DNA of 64,000 nucleotides, from NCBI GenBank assembly GCA_963580455.1, contig OY756970.1:11408001-11472000 (forward strand), given 5' to 3'. The stretch is from Euonymus europaeus. Lineage: Eukaryota > Streptophyta > Magnoliopsida > Celastrales > Celastraceae. Shown here piece after piece: positions 10,675 through 23,763 of this stretch. Positions within the stretch are counted from its first letter, which is position 1. Each line of letters begins with the position of its first letter. The position numbers were made by a program, and so were the translations under genes. The notes under the pieces are model-generated. The model made no database searches. It was not told where the DNA came from and was given only the letters and a program-made list of their open reading frames with translations.

Positions 10675-13228
10675 TATTCACTAGTAATTATAATGATATT
10701 AATCACAACAATCCATTTTAACTCCTCATATTTAGACACACACACAATGCCTTGCAAATTTTAAAGAACAACCTATTTCTCAATTCGATACAATGCTACA
10801 CCAATATTCTTTGTTAACCATAAAATGTCCAGACCATCATTAACCTTATTTAATTCTCCACCTCAATTCAAGCAATAAATTTCGTACTAACAGTAAGGTT
10901 ATGCACATTAAATTATTTATCATACGTTCTATCATATTTTATGTGGTGGCACGTGCCATATTCCAATCCTAACTCTATTCCCGTTGTTCACAAACTCGTC
11001 TGATATCAACCCTATATAGAATTATCAAACCTGTCAACCTCAACCCAAACTTGTTTAAGGTAACTTCCATCAATAATTAACAAACTATACATTTGCCAAA
11101 ACTTCAAGTCATGAACAGAAAGAATTTCTCATTTCCATCGATTATAATAAAACTTTGAGTATCGGTTTATATATCCCGGTACCTAATTCACCATACTTCA
11201 CTTCTTACTACCTTCCCAACCAACTCAGATCGTTTCCAAACTATTTAATATCACTTTATACTCAAAATTAAGTGTCATGAGTCTACAATGACTTTATATC
11301 TGTATGTATATATATATATATACTCTCATCATGTAGTACGAGCAATTTATTCATAAAACATCGATGTACACCTATTTACATGCTCATATACACCATTGGA
11401 TTCACATTGTGGCAATATCTAGGTATACTATACAGTAAAATGATTACTCTAACTTCTAGGCCCATAGCCTTGAACGGTACTCACAGTACATTATATACTT
11501 ACCCTACAGCTTACCAGCCACAGATTGGAGAACATTTGTTTAATACAAAACTACTGTAATAACTTTAACCTAGTTATAAATGCCTACGTATAATTAATTA
11601 ACTAAAATGAGGAAACATCATTAGGAATAACTATCATAGTTAATCATCATTTATTATAGTTTTAAGCATGATTTTACGTTTATTTAAAATCTGAAACTGA
11701 TGTCCATATCCAACTAAGCATACTAAATACTTTATTGTTTACTGATCCAAAGAAAACATATTCCTTACCACGTAAAGGAAATATCATTCAATTTATTAAT
11801 CATAATTCATTCATAAATACCACTGTTTGTATAACCTAACACCTACTATCACCTTCATCAGTTTTATAGTATTTATTTGCACCAACTTCCTCAACTATGT
11901 AGTTCCTAATTTGTTTGGTGTCACTATCATGCTCTTGATTAAGTATCATACGTATAGCTTAGTTTCTTCAATATTCTTACTATATAGTGCATACTAACTG
12001 CTCCTCGTGTGATTATTTAAGATTATTTAATTCATTTTCAATATGCACGTAACATATTTTAGGCACACATCTATGATTCCTGAACAAATTTACATGTCTA
12101 TTTAATTAAGCTTCATTTAATAAATATAACGAGTTCGTATAATAATTAATTCATTAATATCCACAATGAAGCGCTTACATTTAATTCATGCTAAAATATC
12201 ACATATCGAAATATTGCCTCATATACGTTATTGAGGATCATCCTAATATTATCCACCATCAGTTATCCGTAATAACGATTATAGCACTCAACTCAATTAA
12301 ACATGTCCTATATGTATACGTACCTACACACTATGAATATATATATTATCAAAATTAACCTTTTTCTTTATTATTATTATTTTTATTATACCCAAGCCGA
12401 TGTCTGCAATAACATTAATGCCATAAATATCACTACTAGTATTAGGTTATTATGCTACATAACCTTGTTGTCTATCTTCCTTCAATACCCTAGTGACTCA
12501 AAATAATTTATTCTATATCGACCCAGCATTCCACTTATCGTACCTTATTATCTCATGCTGATTTAAATCGTCCTAACACTAACATTTGGTAAATCCAGTC
12601 ACATTTTCTCTTTTATAGACCTTCAGCTTATTCATCTATTTTCAAACACTTACTCCATATCATGTCAATCTCGATATAATCTAATGGTCTCGTGTATCAC
12701 TGGTCCTTAATTCGTTTCTTAATACTCAATTCTTAGCTCTATCTCCAACTTCACAGAAATTCCACCATCAATTCGATCCTACACAAATATCGGCAATTAT
12801 CATAAATTCCAACTTAAACTATGATTCCACCATTGATCATTCATTTAATAAATTAAAAAAACACACATAAAAATGTATCCTCCAATTCCTTTAATCATAA
12901 ATACACCTATCACATACATTCTAGAATTTAAATATCACAATCTACCAGTCTCCCACATTGACCCATCACAATGCCTCTTCTTACTCACACATAAATCATA
13001 TAATTACCTTAATCACACTGATATATTTCAGCACATATACGCATTCCAAGAGGCATACTAAAATAATAAAACACTGATTACAAATTAGTAGAGATTAAAT
13101 TTAAAGTACTTACTTGTTGATGGCGGTGCCGATCCATGATGCTCATGTAACCTTACTATACGTTCACTCATTATATATCTTATTATTTAACTCTCTTTTT
13201 TCTTCTTTTTTTTTTAAAGGAACGTTGT
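10675..13228. other. Non-coding interior of the LARD-like element, right part
   Basis: About 2.5 kb of AT-rich DNA, C-rich over G on the plus strand, with no ORF above about 70 codons that resembles a protein. It joins 2544 once the Tat element and one gctac copy are removed, and ends at the primer-binding site. Confidence 0.55.
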
Positions 13229-13240
13229 CCTCTGATACCA
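13229..13240 (-). other. Primer-binding site (initiator Met-tRNA) of the LARD-like element
   Basis: On the minus strand it reads TGGTATCAGAGG two bases after the LTR end ggcgttaca. The classical plant PBS complementary to initiator Met-tRNA is TGGTATCAGAGC, so 11 of 12 positions match. This shows the element runs right to left, with copy B as its 5' LTR. Confidence 0.8.
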
Positions 13241-13242
13241 AC

Positions 13243-15193
13243 TGTAACGCCCCGTCCCGCGAAACCCTAATTTTTGGGCTCGTAGTCCAAAACGCTACCT
13301 ACATTACAATATAAACTCACCTTTGATATTTAATATAAGTCAACTTCAATAAACAATACCACCTAATTTAAATAAAAATAACATAATCTGAATAATAACG
13401 TCATCTCATATATTTTAGATAACGATAACACCCAAATAATATCCTCTAAGTAAATTACTGTGAATCCTTTACTTTTAATCCTCGCTCCCGAATATACACT
13501 TATTGCCATACTATAAGCTATTAACAGTAAGTGCATAAATAAATTTATTACTTAATTAATCAATCTTCCATTAAACTAGCTTTCGTCACATGAGCATCTT
13601 CTTCATGGATCTACGGCGACACCATCAACTCCTAGGTCAACCTAATCATTTGAGAGACCATAACCTGCATTACGAAACATAGTGAGCCAAGGCTCAGCAA
13701 GTAATACTTATGCATGAATGCACATGAACATCATCTTTAGAAAAACAACAGTCAGCCATGTAAATCGTTTTTCCAGTACTCGGGCCCTTAACCTAGGTAA
13801 ACTGCTACAGAGCAACCGGATGAGATTTCCATCTAATGCTCTACCATAGAGCCCATTCAGTTAACATACGTATCATTTATTCATTTTTTTTCCCTTTTAC
13901 TTTCCTTTTCATTTTACAGTATTCATAAACCTTTATCTTTTCAGTACACCCTCCCTGTAGCAGTAATACCTGGTTTGTAAAAACATTTGCTTTAATGTGC
14001 ATGTCATGTATGCCATGAAATGTCATGCCTCATGCGTAATAAACCATATACAATACATTCATAATTCATCACATGTCAGTTCACTATTCCCATATATCCA
14101 AATCATCACAAATTCGGTCTCATGAAAATATCACAATCAGTACTACCATTATCATATACAATCAAATCGACCTTACAATCGATACAGCTATTATCACACA
14201 AAATTCACATATCACAAGGTTCCGTAAAGTAGGTGAATATTACTTACCTATTGTGTTTTCCTTAAATCCCGGTAATTCGATTAGTGAACTTTGTCCCTGA
14301 AATCCACAATAATGTACCAATTTATTATAATTTTAGTTATAAAGTCATCCCAATTGAGTTTGGGTCAAATCAAAAATTCTAGGTCAAAAAGAAGGGTCTG
14401 GGCCGGGTCTGTCATACCTATCCGGGTCGGGTCGACCCGTTCCTACCACATGCGGGTCTAACACACCCGCGGAGCGTTCTTCGCGGATCTCCGCCGAAAG
14501 AGGAGCGGTGGCATCCACAGCCACCGGAAACCGAGAGAGAACAACGCGGAGATTACTCCGCCGTTGCGTCCTACCTGAGCCACAGTCGGAGGTCGGAGGT
14601 CGGAGGAATCGACGTTCAAAGGCCGCGGTGTCTCCCCCTTTTCCTCCTCTATTGGCGTCCATCGTCAGCTCCATTCCGTCTGAAACTGTTACGTTTGAAC
14701 TCATCTCCCCGAGATCGTCATTCCGGTGTGGGTCCGATCGCCGTTAGCCACTGCTTCAGTGATCGTCGTTTTCCGTCTCCGCCCGTCACCTTGGTTGCCC
14801 GATCTAGGCTTGCCTCGTGATGCGTGCAGGTCCTTTTATTTATTTTATTTTCTTTCTTGATTAATCCTTCACTTGCTTTCTCCTTTCTACCCTCAGTTTA
14901 TCTTTGCATTTCCTCATTTACCCCTTTATTCCCTATTTTTAGTCACCTCTGGCCCCGTCTTAATTTCGAATTTACCCTAATGTTGTTTACTTAATTCCTT
15001 CATAATTTTAACCTAACTTAAAATACCTAATTAATTTGTCTGCATCTTAATCTCGTTGATTATTGTGTTAGTAGTATTTAAATTCTTACATAACACATAT
15101 TGTTTTACACATTGGAAATCGTATTTAATTAATAATTACCATGTACGATACATTATTCTACCTTACTAGCTTTTCACGATTTCGGGTGTTACA
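13243..15193 (-). repeat. LTR copy B (5' LTR of LARD-like element)
   Basis: A 1951-bp LTR with TGTAACGCCCC at 13243 and gggtgttaca at 15193, that is TG...CA on both strands. It shares the aactgctacagagcaaccgg block (13800-13820) with copy A and, inverted, with copy C at 29.9 kb. It has a GC-rich island around 14390-14830 with gacccg / cgggtc inverted motifs. It lies directly against the PBS and truncates the copia reading frame at 15194. Confidence 0.85.
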
Positions 15194-15477
15194 GCAATAG
15201 TCTAGATACATTAGGGGAAGGGTGGCCTAACCTATAATGCCACACCTTAGTACTAACAAAATTCAACTTATGTTTATCTACTGCCTTCTCTTCTACTGTT
15301 TTACATCTCTTCACCCCTGTGTCCATTAGATAAAGTCCTTCATGCAAAATTCCCATTCCATTCCTCTTGTAAGTGCCTAACTCCTGCATTATACATCTGT
15401 CATTAACAAAACTTAGACATATGTTATTGTCTCTTGTCAATTTACTCACTGATATTAAATTAAAAGAGAACTTAGGC

Positions 15478-17694
15478 TGTGAAACCCTGACCTAAAATTT
15501 TTTGGAATTTTTGAGTTTTTCACAAAGGGGAAAAACTGGACTAGGCACACCAGAGGGCGCCTAGTCCAGTGGGAGGCTGGAAATGAAGAGCATCAGAAGA
15601 AGCTGGAGCGCCTAGGCGTGTGCAATGGTGCGCTCAGGGGCGCCTAATCCAGCGGAAGAGCGGGCATGGTCGAGGTCCAGACGAGGAGGCACTGGACTGG
15701 GCGCAGCCCAGCACGCCTAGGCGCAGCGCCCAGTCCAGTGGGTGACGGAAAATGGAGTAGGCGCAGAGGCGCACTCCTCCTGGGCGTGAAATCCTGCACG
15801 CCCAGGATTCCGCCCAGTGCAGCGCCTGAAGGAAATTTTGTTAGGGCTAGGGCGCCTAGGCGCGACCCGCGTTTTTCAAATACCTTCCAGCGAGAGTTTT
15901 ATACATTTTTCTGGTCCCGTTTCAGTTCTAGAGAGAGAGAGTGAGAGACGATTCTAGAGAGAGAAGATCATTTGAGGTGATTTTTGGAGATTTGAGCTTA
16001 GTTTTGGAGATTTGGAAAGGATTCAAGGAAGATTCAAGCCTTGGAGGTAAGTTTCTTCACTTTTCTATTTCTTAGGATTTTGAGTAGATCTTGTTAGTTT
16101 CATTTAGAGTTGATTCCTATGGTTTAGATATGTTAATCCTAGGGTGATTTTGGATGTTTATGTAGATTGGTTTGTGATTTGGAGTAGAGTTGAGCTTGGG
16201 TTGAGTTTGGAGGATTTTGGAGAAATTTCTAGAGAGAGAAGGTGAGTAATTTTGAATTTATGGATTTAATTGATGTTTATATGAGTTGTTGGTTGTTCAT
16301 TGATGTGTAAATGGGTTTGGTTTCGCCACATTGTTAGGTTTGGGAAATCGGAACCCTAGGAACTTAATTGTGGAATTTGTGGTAAATTGCTCGGCACGAG
16401 GTAGGGGATTTCCAACCATTCTTTCTAACGTTCGTTTTCGATATTCTAAGAGCGTTTCGATTCCTCATTGGTCGTTCCATTTGTGTTTCCGCCTTAATTG
16501 CTCCTAAGGGGAAACGAACCCTAATTGTGATTCTTGTTGATTCTTGATGTTGCATGACCCGAGTGTGTGTGTTTCATCTCCTATGGACACGATGTGATTT
16601 CCGTTCATGCATCAAGGTAGTTATGTATATATATGTAGGTTGTTCATATATATATATATATATATATATCTATTCAGCATGTCATGACATAATGCATTAG
16701 AGTTGCATGGGGGACCGGGTATGGACTCGGGGCTCCTTAGGTTTCTTGAAAGCTACTTGGAGGGATGACGAGGTGATGAGAGTTACCACTGAGTCATGTG
16801 AACTCCAAGTAGGATAACGCACTAGAGGTATGGTTCATGAGGGACTTGCCTGGAGTGGTGCGGGCGTGGTAGAGTCACGCAACCGGGTAATCCAAGAGCG
16901 TTTGATGTTGGGGAGCTTGCTCCTGTTCAATAGTCATGGTTAGCGACCATGCTATTGATGAGTTGATTTGGTGAGCTTGCTCACGTTCGATATTACATGG
17001 AACGAGCCATGGTATCGATGAGGTTGCTCATTGAGGGGATTGCCCGGGTTGATGTTCTATGTGATTGTTGAGTTTATGTGCATGTGGTAGGTTCATATTG
17101 TTGCATAGCCTATTGTTTCCGATTCGGCCTTATACTCATGTTACTCATACCCTACTGAGCTTCTTGCTCACCCTTTACTTTCATTCATTCCCACAGGTGA
17201 TACTGGTACAGGTACAGGTACTAGTGGAGCGGATCAGTGAGAGCGGGATGTGACATGGATGGCCCTGAGTAGGATGTGGGTGCTAGAGAGATACTCTAAG
17301 CACATATTTTGTATATGTTGTGTTTATTTTTTTTAATGATATTCTTATAACCATTTGGCACCAGAGGGTGTATGCATGATGTATGCTGATTTGATTGTGT
17401 GGTTATATGATATTATGAATCTGATGATTTGATTATTACTATCAGTTTGTGCATGCTGGTAGTGGATGGTCTGAGGCCCCTAGGATCAGGATTGCATGTG
17501 ATTGAGGCCTGAGGCCTAGCTAGGTTGCTAGTGTGATGGATTGTATATTTATTGCTGCGTGTTTTCTGATGCAGGCGGGGACTCTCCGATATACGGGGAG
17601 ATGCCGCCGGATTTCCGATTCACCGGATGATCGCACTAGCGGCCTAGGACGGTGTCGGAGGGCACCCGTGGCATGCCCGGACCGGGGCGTCACA
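15478..17694 (+). mobile_element. Lone LTR (copy E) inserted in copia-M
   Basis: A 2217-bp block with TGTGAAACCC at 15478 and ggggcgtcaca at 17694, flanked by the perfect 5-bp duplication taggc (15473-15477 and 17695-17699). It has no internal coding domain, so it is best read as a solo LTR. The first 400 bp hold repeated gcgcctagg-type palindromes (15550-15870), then a TATA-like tttatac near 15900 and an AG-rich leader with two GT splice-donor-like sites (gaggtaagt, aaggtgagt). This suggests the transcript runs left to right. It is related to the inverted copy D at 25056-27961. Confidence 0.9.
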
Positions 17695-18826
17695 TAGGCA
17701 CACATAAAACATCTTTTAACACTAAGTTATCTCCTAGTGTCACAGAACCAATATGTGTTATAGGCAGCATGCTACCATCTGGTAATGTCACATAAGAATT
17801 AACCACAGAAGCATATGATTTAATCAATTGTGTGTCACAGACAATATGATATGTGGCACCACTATCTATAATCCATTTATGCAAGTTTAGTTTAGAAATG
17901 TTACCCCCTGTTGCAGCAGTGACTGTGTTAGCTTGATTCAATGAGGTAGCAGCATGTTCCTCATTGCCCATCTTATTTTTGATGAAAGAAACAATCTCCA
18001 TGAGTTTGTCATCTGATAAGTTCATGCTTTGTCCACCTCCTGCATTAGAAGCTACTTGATTTGCACTGTGTTGCTTGTTTTGATAACCCCCATTGTTGAA
18101 CCCTTGCCTTTTTGAATTCCCTTATGGAAATCCCACCAATTTGTAGCATTGTTCTACATTGTGGTTGTTCCTCTTGCAGTATTTGCAGAAAAGGTTGTCC
18201 TTCTTCATCTGTCCATTATCTTTCTGTGTTGGCTTATATCCTCTTGCATTGTTGCCTTTTTGTGTACCACCAACATTCCCTTGAAATGCCATAGCTATAG
18301 AATCCTGGACAGAAGAAGCTTGTTTAGACATGTTGAGCTGAGTTTCTTCCTCTTTGATCAAACCTAGTGCCTTGTTGATTTCTGGTAAAGGCTCTATCAT
18401 CCATATTTGTCTACTTAATGCTTGATAGACATCATTTAAGCCCATGAGAAATTGAGTTAACATTTCCCTGTGGCGCTTGACTTGAGACTTGCTGCATCCA
18501 CATCTCCCTTCCTCATCCAATTGATCATATTGCTCCCACAGTGACTTCAGATTTGTGTAGTATTCCATTACTGAGGAGTTGTCTTGCTTGATGTAGTATA
18601 GCTATTTCGAAATTTCAAAAAAATGTGCCCCATTGAATGAGGAAAACCTATCTTTGATGTCCATCCATAGTTCATAGGCAGTTTCCTTATCAGACATACT
18701 TGCCAAAACTTTTTCAGATATGCTATTTGTAATCCATGTTTGTATGATGCAATCACAACTGGTCCAGGCAACAAAATTTTCATCATCTTCATGTGGCATT
18801 TTTAAACATCCATCAATGAAGCCTAC

Positions 18827-20017
18827 TAGGGATGGCAATTTGTACCCGATCCGCCCCGACCCGATCCGCGCGGATATTATCCGATCCGAGCTAATAATGG
18901 GGCGGTTACGGGTCCAAAATTTTTGACCCGAAGGCGGATCGGGGCGGTTACGGATCAGTGATCTGATCCGCCCCGTGATCCGCCCCGCGATCCGACCCGA
19001 ATATATTATATATATATATATATATTTTTGTGATATGTAATATGTATATGTTAGGGGATGTAAGATATTTATACATATATTAATATAAGTATATAACACA
19101 TGTAGTTTACTTATGTAGTATTATAGTTAATATTTGTATTAATATCAAAATTTTATAGACTAAATGACTAATGATGTTATTAATCATGAGATCTTTATAG
19201 GCTTTATACTTTATGTAGCATGTTTCATAGTTAAGGTTTGAGTTTTGACTTTAGGGTTAGGATACACAATTAGACTTAATGAGTTTCTTAAGTTATGGTT
19301 ATGTTAATAATATTAGGAAAGATTAGGATAAGTAATAGGGTAAACAATTAGGACAAAGGATTATTGGGACACTTTAGGGTTGTGAATTATGATTCTCTTA
19401 GTTTATGATTATGGACTATAGGTTAGGATTTGAGTTTAGGGTAAGCAATTAGGACAAAGGGTTATTGGGTTAATGAAACTTTCATATGTGTATCTCAACC
19501 CCAAGAGACCAATTGAAGGAGCTTGTGAAATCAGATATGGGAAATCAACTTGATCTTCCAACAGCAAACCTAGTATATAATATTCAGGGAGTTTAGATTA
19601 ATAGCATTCATTTTCTCATAAGCAGAGCATTTTTTTGATGTAAATTAATGTGACATCTTCTAGAACATAAGACCTAGCAAACCGGGGAAAAGACATGTCC
19701 AAGCCATTCATTTTTGTTACATTCTAGTACTATGGGATTATAATTTATGAAGCTTTGAAACTCTTGAAAAAGTTTTTAACTTTGCAGGACCTCTTCATTC
19801 ATGTCATTTTGAGATATGAATATAATGTTTGTATTTTTTTAAAAAAAAAAAAATTGTTACCGAGTCGGGGCCCCGCGGATCAACAATGGGGCAGACGCGG
19901 ATCAGTTCGATCTGCCCCGCAGACCGGGGCGGGGCAGATCGGGTCATCTGATCTGAGGGGCGGGGCGGTAGCAGATCACCCCTGATCCATGCCCGATCCG
20001 CCCCATTGCCATGCCTA
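18827..20017. mobile_element. Non-autonomous hAT element in copia-M gag
   Basis: A 1191-bp element with terminal repeats TAGGGATGGCAAT and attgccatgccta (12 of 13 positions complementary), flanked by the perfect 8-bp duplication aagcctac (18819-18826 and 20018-20025). This is the hallmark of hAT. Both ends are packed with gatccgcccc-type GC-rich motifs in inverted orientation (18845-18995 and 19860-20005); the middle is AT-rich and has no transposase. Confidence 0.93.
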
Positions 20018-20316
20018 AAGCCTACCTCGTTTCTTGTCTTTAAAGCTTTGATTGTGCGCTGGCTCCACATTGTGTAGTTCTCCCCAGTGAGCTTGAATGT
20101 GATTAAGCTATTTGTTGTGAGATCTCCTGGTAGAATAGTATATGGATTAAGCAGGGTAGACTGAGACACAGTTCCTCCATAATTTGTCATTAGAACTGGT
20201 CGTGCAGCTTGATCTCCCTCATTGTTCATCTCCGCAACATTTACTGGGATTGTATTTTCTGTCTCCATTGATGGAGTTGTATTGTTAATCACTGTTGATT
20301 GTGTGTTTACCATCAT

Positions 20317-20329
20317 GGCTCCGATACCA
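20317..20329 (-). other. Primer-binding site of copia-M
   Basis: On the minus strand TGGTATCGGAGCC follows the LTR end TTCTCA directly. It matches the copia-type Met-tRNA PBS with one change. The gag ATG starts immediately after it. Confidence 0.85.
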
Positions 20330-20726
20330 TGAGAAGAAAGATATTTGCACATTAGAGAATAGAGAGAGAAAGAAGTTACAGGGAGAGAGAAGTAGTATAA
20401 TCAATTATATTGATTAACTCATATCTTTACAATGCACTTGTGTGTTACCTATATGCAATCTATGCAACGGTAACAAGACTTGATAACTGATTGATATCTT
20501 GCAGGTTATCGTTGCAGTGAACAGTAAACGAAAAAGGAAGATGATCGAGGAAGAAGAAAGATTCGGGCCAGGCTAGACATGAACCCAAAAGCAAAAGAGC
20601 CCAATATAGGCCCAAAACTTATAGGACCCATTATCTAACCTAAGCCCAAGATAACTTCATCCTCTCCACAACAGAAGAAGACTTCGTCCTCTCCATGGCG
20701 GAAGCTTCGATTTCTTCTCTCTAACA
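20330..20726 (-). repeat. 5' LTR of copia-M
   Basis: A 397-bp LTR, TGTTAG...CTCA on the minus strand, between the PBS and the truncated 5' LTR of copia-2. The downstream flank tatga is the likely target duplication; its partner is outside the window, because the other end of copia-M lies beyond the LARD. Confidence 0.82.
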
Positions 20727-20935
20727 TATGAAGTAAAGACTAAAGCTTCTTAGTTGTAAAGATGTTGAGCTAGCCCATTTGTTTATTGATTATGATATCT
20801 CAACGGATACATATTGACTGATTCAGTACTGTTATCTTATCTCAATATATTCGTTGTTCTTTGTTTAGCTTATATAAACCTTTGTAATTCATTCTTTTTC
20901 TTAACATATAAAAATCAAGAACACAAAGTTCTTTA
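20727..20935 (+). repeat. 5' LTR of copia-2, truncated by copia-M
   Basis: Matches 41496-41704 of the 3' LTR. It starts at tatgaag, the point where copia-M inserted, and ends cttta just before the PBS TGGTATC at 20936. Confidence 0.85.
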
Positions 20936-21249
20936 TGGTATCGAAGGCATGTTGACTCCGTCGAGTTTTTTGTTTTTTCCACCGTGTCTCTTACTAATTC
21001 TTCTTCCAATATCACAACCGTAGCAGTCCCTGTTCTTGATTCCACAACCATAGTCATACTATTTCTTCCATACCTATCAAACTGACAGCCACAAAATTTT
21101 CTTCTTGGGGACTCCAGTTCACTTCTCTATTACGTGGCTATAGTTTGCTTGGTTATGTGGATGGTACCTCCACATGCCCTCATATCACAGAGGCCTCCAC
21201 CACATCAAAATTTGTTCTATATTCTAAATGGCAAAGTCAAGATCAATTT
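20936..21249 (+). pseudogene. Copia-2 PBS and N-terminal gag fragment
   Basis: It starts with a degenerate Met-tRNA PBS (TGGTATCGAAGGC). The coding trace reads FSSWGLQFTSLLRGYSLLGY near 21.1 kb and KWQSQDQF at its end, a standard copia Gag N-terminus. It breaks off at the CACTA-like insert, and about 85 bp of gag is missing between here and the resumption at 37767. Confidence 0.75.
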
Positions 21250-22704
21250 AGTTTTGTGATAGAACTTTTGTCTATCATAAATAGTTGATACTTTTGTGAT
21301 ATATTTGTGAGAGAACTTTTGTCTATCAACAAAATATGATATATTTGTGATCAAAAATGCTAAACGTACATAGAATTTTCTATACATAACATACATAATC
21401 TATGTGGCATGCTGACTGCATGCCAAATAAATTTTTGCAAGACAAGCTTTGAAGCGGTTTTCAATGTCAAACCCTACTTGCCGCCTAAAACATCAGAAAT
21501 CCCTCTTCTCTCTTCACATTGTCTAACCACACATGTATACCATACTTGGTTAAAGTTTTTTTTATTATTTTCACTTTGTTCTTTCTGATTTTGCTATCTG
21601 CACATCTTTCATCTTCTTCTTTATGCATCATTTTATCAAACACCTTTCGTTCATAGGATTTTTTGTTTCTTCTCTCTCCCTCATCATCTCTCTCCGTCAC
21701 CATCTCTCTCTCTCTCTTACTTACCGACAATGGAACTCCAGCTTCCGGAGAGATCTTTCACAATCCCTCGACACTTAATTAAGAAAGGAGGAGTTCACGG
21801 ACCTTGACCATTGGGTGCTAGACCTCACAGCCCGAGTCTTTAGCAGCTATGATAACTCCTCTTACGCTCGTTTCTTGCTCTTTGATGCTAAAAAAAGTTC
21901 TAGTTCATCTTTCTCGGTGATATAAGTTGGACAATTGATTTCACCTTTTTATATACTATCCACGTAATAATAGCATAGATCTATGTTATCACATAGTTTT
22001 GAAGAAATATTGTTGAGGATTCGTTAATAAAATTGTTAATTATAGGATTTTTGCCTTTGAAATCGTTCATTACAGGATTTTGAGTATTTTAGATCTAAAT
22101 ACATTGTCCCAAACTTATAATATAATTACAGCTATGTGTATAACTTGAGAAATCTTGTTGTATTTGTTTTTATATTGTTTTCCTAAGCTTGGGCAAGTTT
22201 CATAGCATAATGATGTTCAGATTTGTGCATCTCTTTCCCTTTTTTTTTCCCTCATGTGTACTCGGTGATGTCTTTACAATGTAATAAACGTCTGCAAATA
22301 TGTTAGGGCAATGTAATTATTACACTATGTTCTGGATTTATGTATTGACAATATGATAAACAACTGAGTTGTCTGACTCTTTCATTTATTTTTCTAGTGA
22401 TATGAGTAAGTTGTTAATCAAAATATGTTATTATTATATTACATTTTGTTTCTTTGAGAATGTAATAAGACTTACTAACAATGTAATAGGCACTGTTTGT
22501 CACAATGTATTAGGCATTGTTTGTCACAGTGTATTATTAGGCAATGTGTGTCACAATCTAATTCTAACAACCATCATATTACTCCATAAAATAAAAAACA
22601 TATCCCTCTGAGTGTTTCATAATCTAATTATAGGTGCAAATTCATATACCAAAATGTAATAATTACATGTCCATGAAAAGTTGACAAATTCAAACAAAAG
22701 ATCT

Positions 22705-22902
22705 CTACTCATCAAACGTTGGGCTAATGTCACATATAGTCTTCTCATTCTTTTGTGTCTCCATTTTCTTTTGGTCTTTCTGTAATAGTTTGTTGAACAA
22801 AATGTAAAATGATGTCTTATGTAGTATTATCTTATGCTTCGCGTTTAGTTTGAGGTTGTCCGGTAAGGCTTTCAGTCCATCAAGATTCAATTTGAACTGC
22901 AT
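22705..22902 (-). pseudogene. N-terminal fragment of the MULE ULP1-like gene
   Basis: 65 codons beginning MQFKLNLDGLKALPDNLK and ending KTICDISPTFDE. It aligns with the plus-strand copy at 43771-43965 (MQFKSNIGEIKHLLRSLK ... NVICDIIQTYDN). Only this exon-sized piece survives; no protease domain remains nearby. Confidence 0.75.
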
Positions 22903-23601
22903 TTATTTTGGCGGTCTAATAATTTTTATTTGAAGAAGATGCTCTAAGTCCCGATCGCGTTGTGGTACCTTTCCCAGCTATAAATTTACAAGAATGTAAT
23001 AACAACTTAATGTACTACGTAATAAATTTACAATGAGATGTCACGCACATACTCCCAAATACGTAAAAAAAATAAAAAAATTACATAGCACATTATCATA
23101 AAAATAAATATTGCATAAAATACTATAATAATATAAACGCAATGTTTTAATTATGTGAAGGAATATATTTAAAAATAATATGTTAAACTCCATTGTAATC
23201 AATTTCCATTTCTGGAAAACAATGTAATAAATATAAACTCAATGTTTTAATTATATGAAGTAATGTATTTAACAAATAAAATGCTAAATTACGTTGCAAT
23301 CTAATTTTCATTTCTATTTTTCATGTCCACATCACCAGCAGCTCAAAAAATTAAACGTAATAACAAACACCAGCAATAATACAATGTAATATCACCACAA
23401 AATCCACAAACTATTTCAACGACAAATAAGATTACGTATTTATCATTTTGTATTCACAATGTAATAAATTCTTGTATTATTTTAGGCAGTGTAATTATTG
23501 CTTACTATTTATGTATTGGTTCAACATGATATCCTTGTAACTAATACTAATATTTTATTTTATATTCAAGGAAACAACACTCAATTTTGATTGAACTGGT
23601 T

Positions 23602-23763
23602 GAGAGTACATATGAGTGTGATGATCCTGTTGGATCTAATGTACCAACGCTTGGGATATTATTTTATTCAATTGATGACATGTTTACTTTTTACATATGA
23701 CATATTATTAATGATTTCTTTATGAAGAAGAGATCTATCACCAAAGAAGCAAGTAGGATTCAC
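23602..23763 (+). pseudogene. N-terminal fragment of a FAR1-type MULE transposase
   Basis: The translation ESTYECDDPVGSNVPTLG ... KKRSITKEASRIH aligns with residues 8-60 of the MULE-3 transposase (ESVYEFVKPAGSDVPMLG ... KKRSITKDVNEIH). It has an internal TGA and nothing downstream. Confidence 0.75.

Larger units (their letters stand above)
15194..20316 (-). pseudogene. Copia gag-pol (copia-M), broken by two insertions and stops
   Basis: Minus-strand Ty1/copia polyprotein beginning at the ATG at 20316, just after its PBS. Visible in order: Gag (LTGENYTMWSQRTIKALK at 20.03-20.13 kb; DDENFVAWTSCDCIIQTW at 18.7 kb), a CCHC knuckle CKYCKRNNHNVEQC near 18.15 kb, protease (WIIDSGATYHI, 17.85 kb) and the GAG-pre-integrase motif VWHYRLGHPS near 15.2 kb. 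Integrase, reverse transcriptase and RNase H lie beyond the LARD insertion, outside the window. In-frame stops occur near 18601 and 18121. A hAT (18827-20017) and an LTR (15478-17694) split the frame, and removing each with one target duplication rejoins it exactly (NEVGF|IDGC and CVP|KFSF). It is dead as it stands. Confidence 0.88.

Noticed and set aside
18602..19099. 165-codon minus-strand ORF across the hAT border
   Set aside because: It fuses the hAT terminal sequence to copia Gag by chance; the true Gag frame is restored by removing the hAT.
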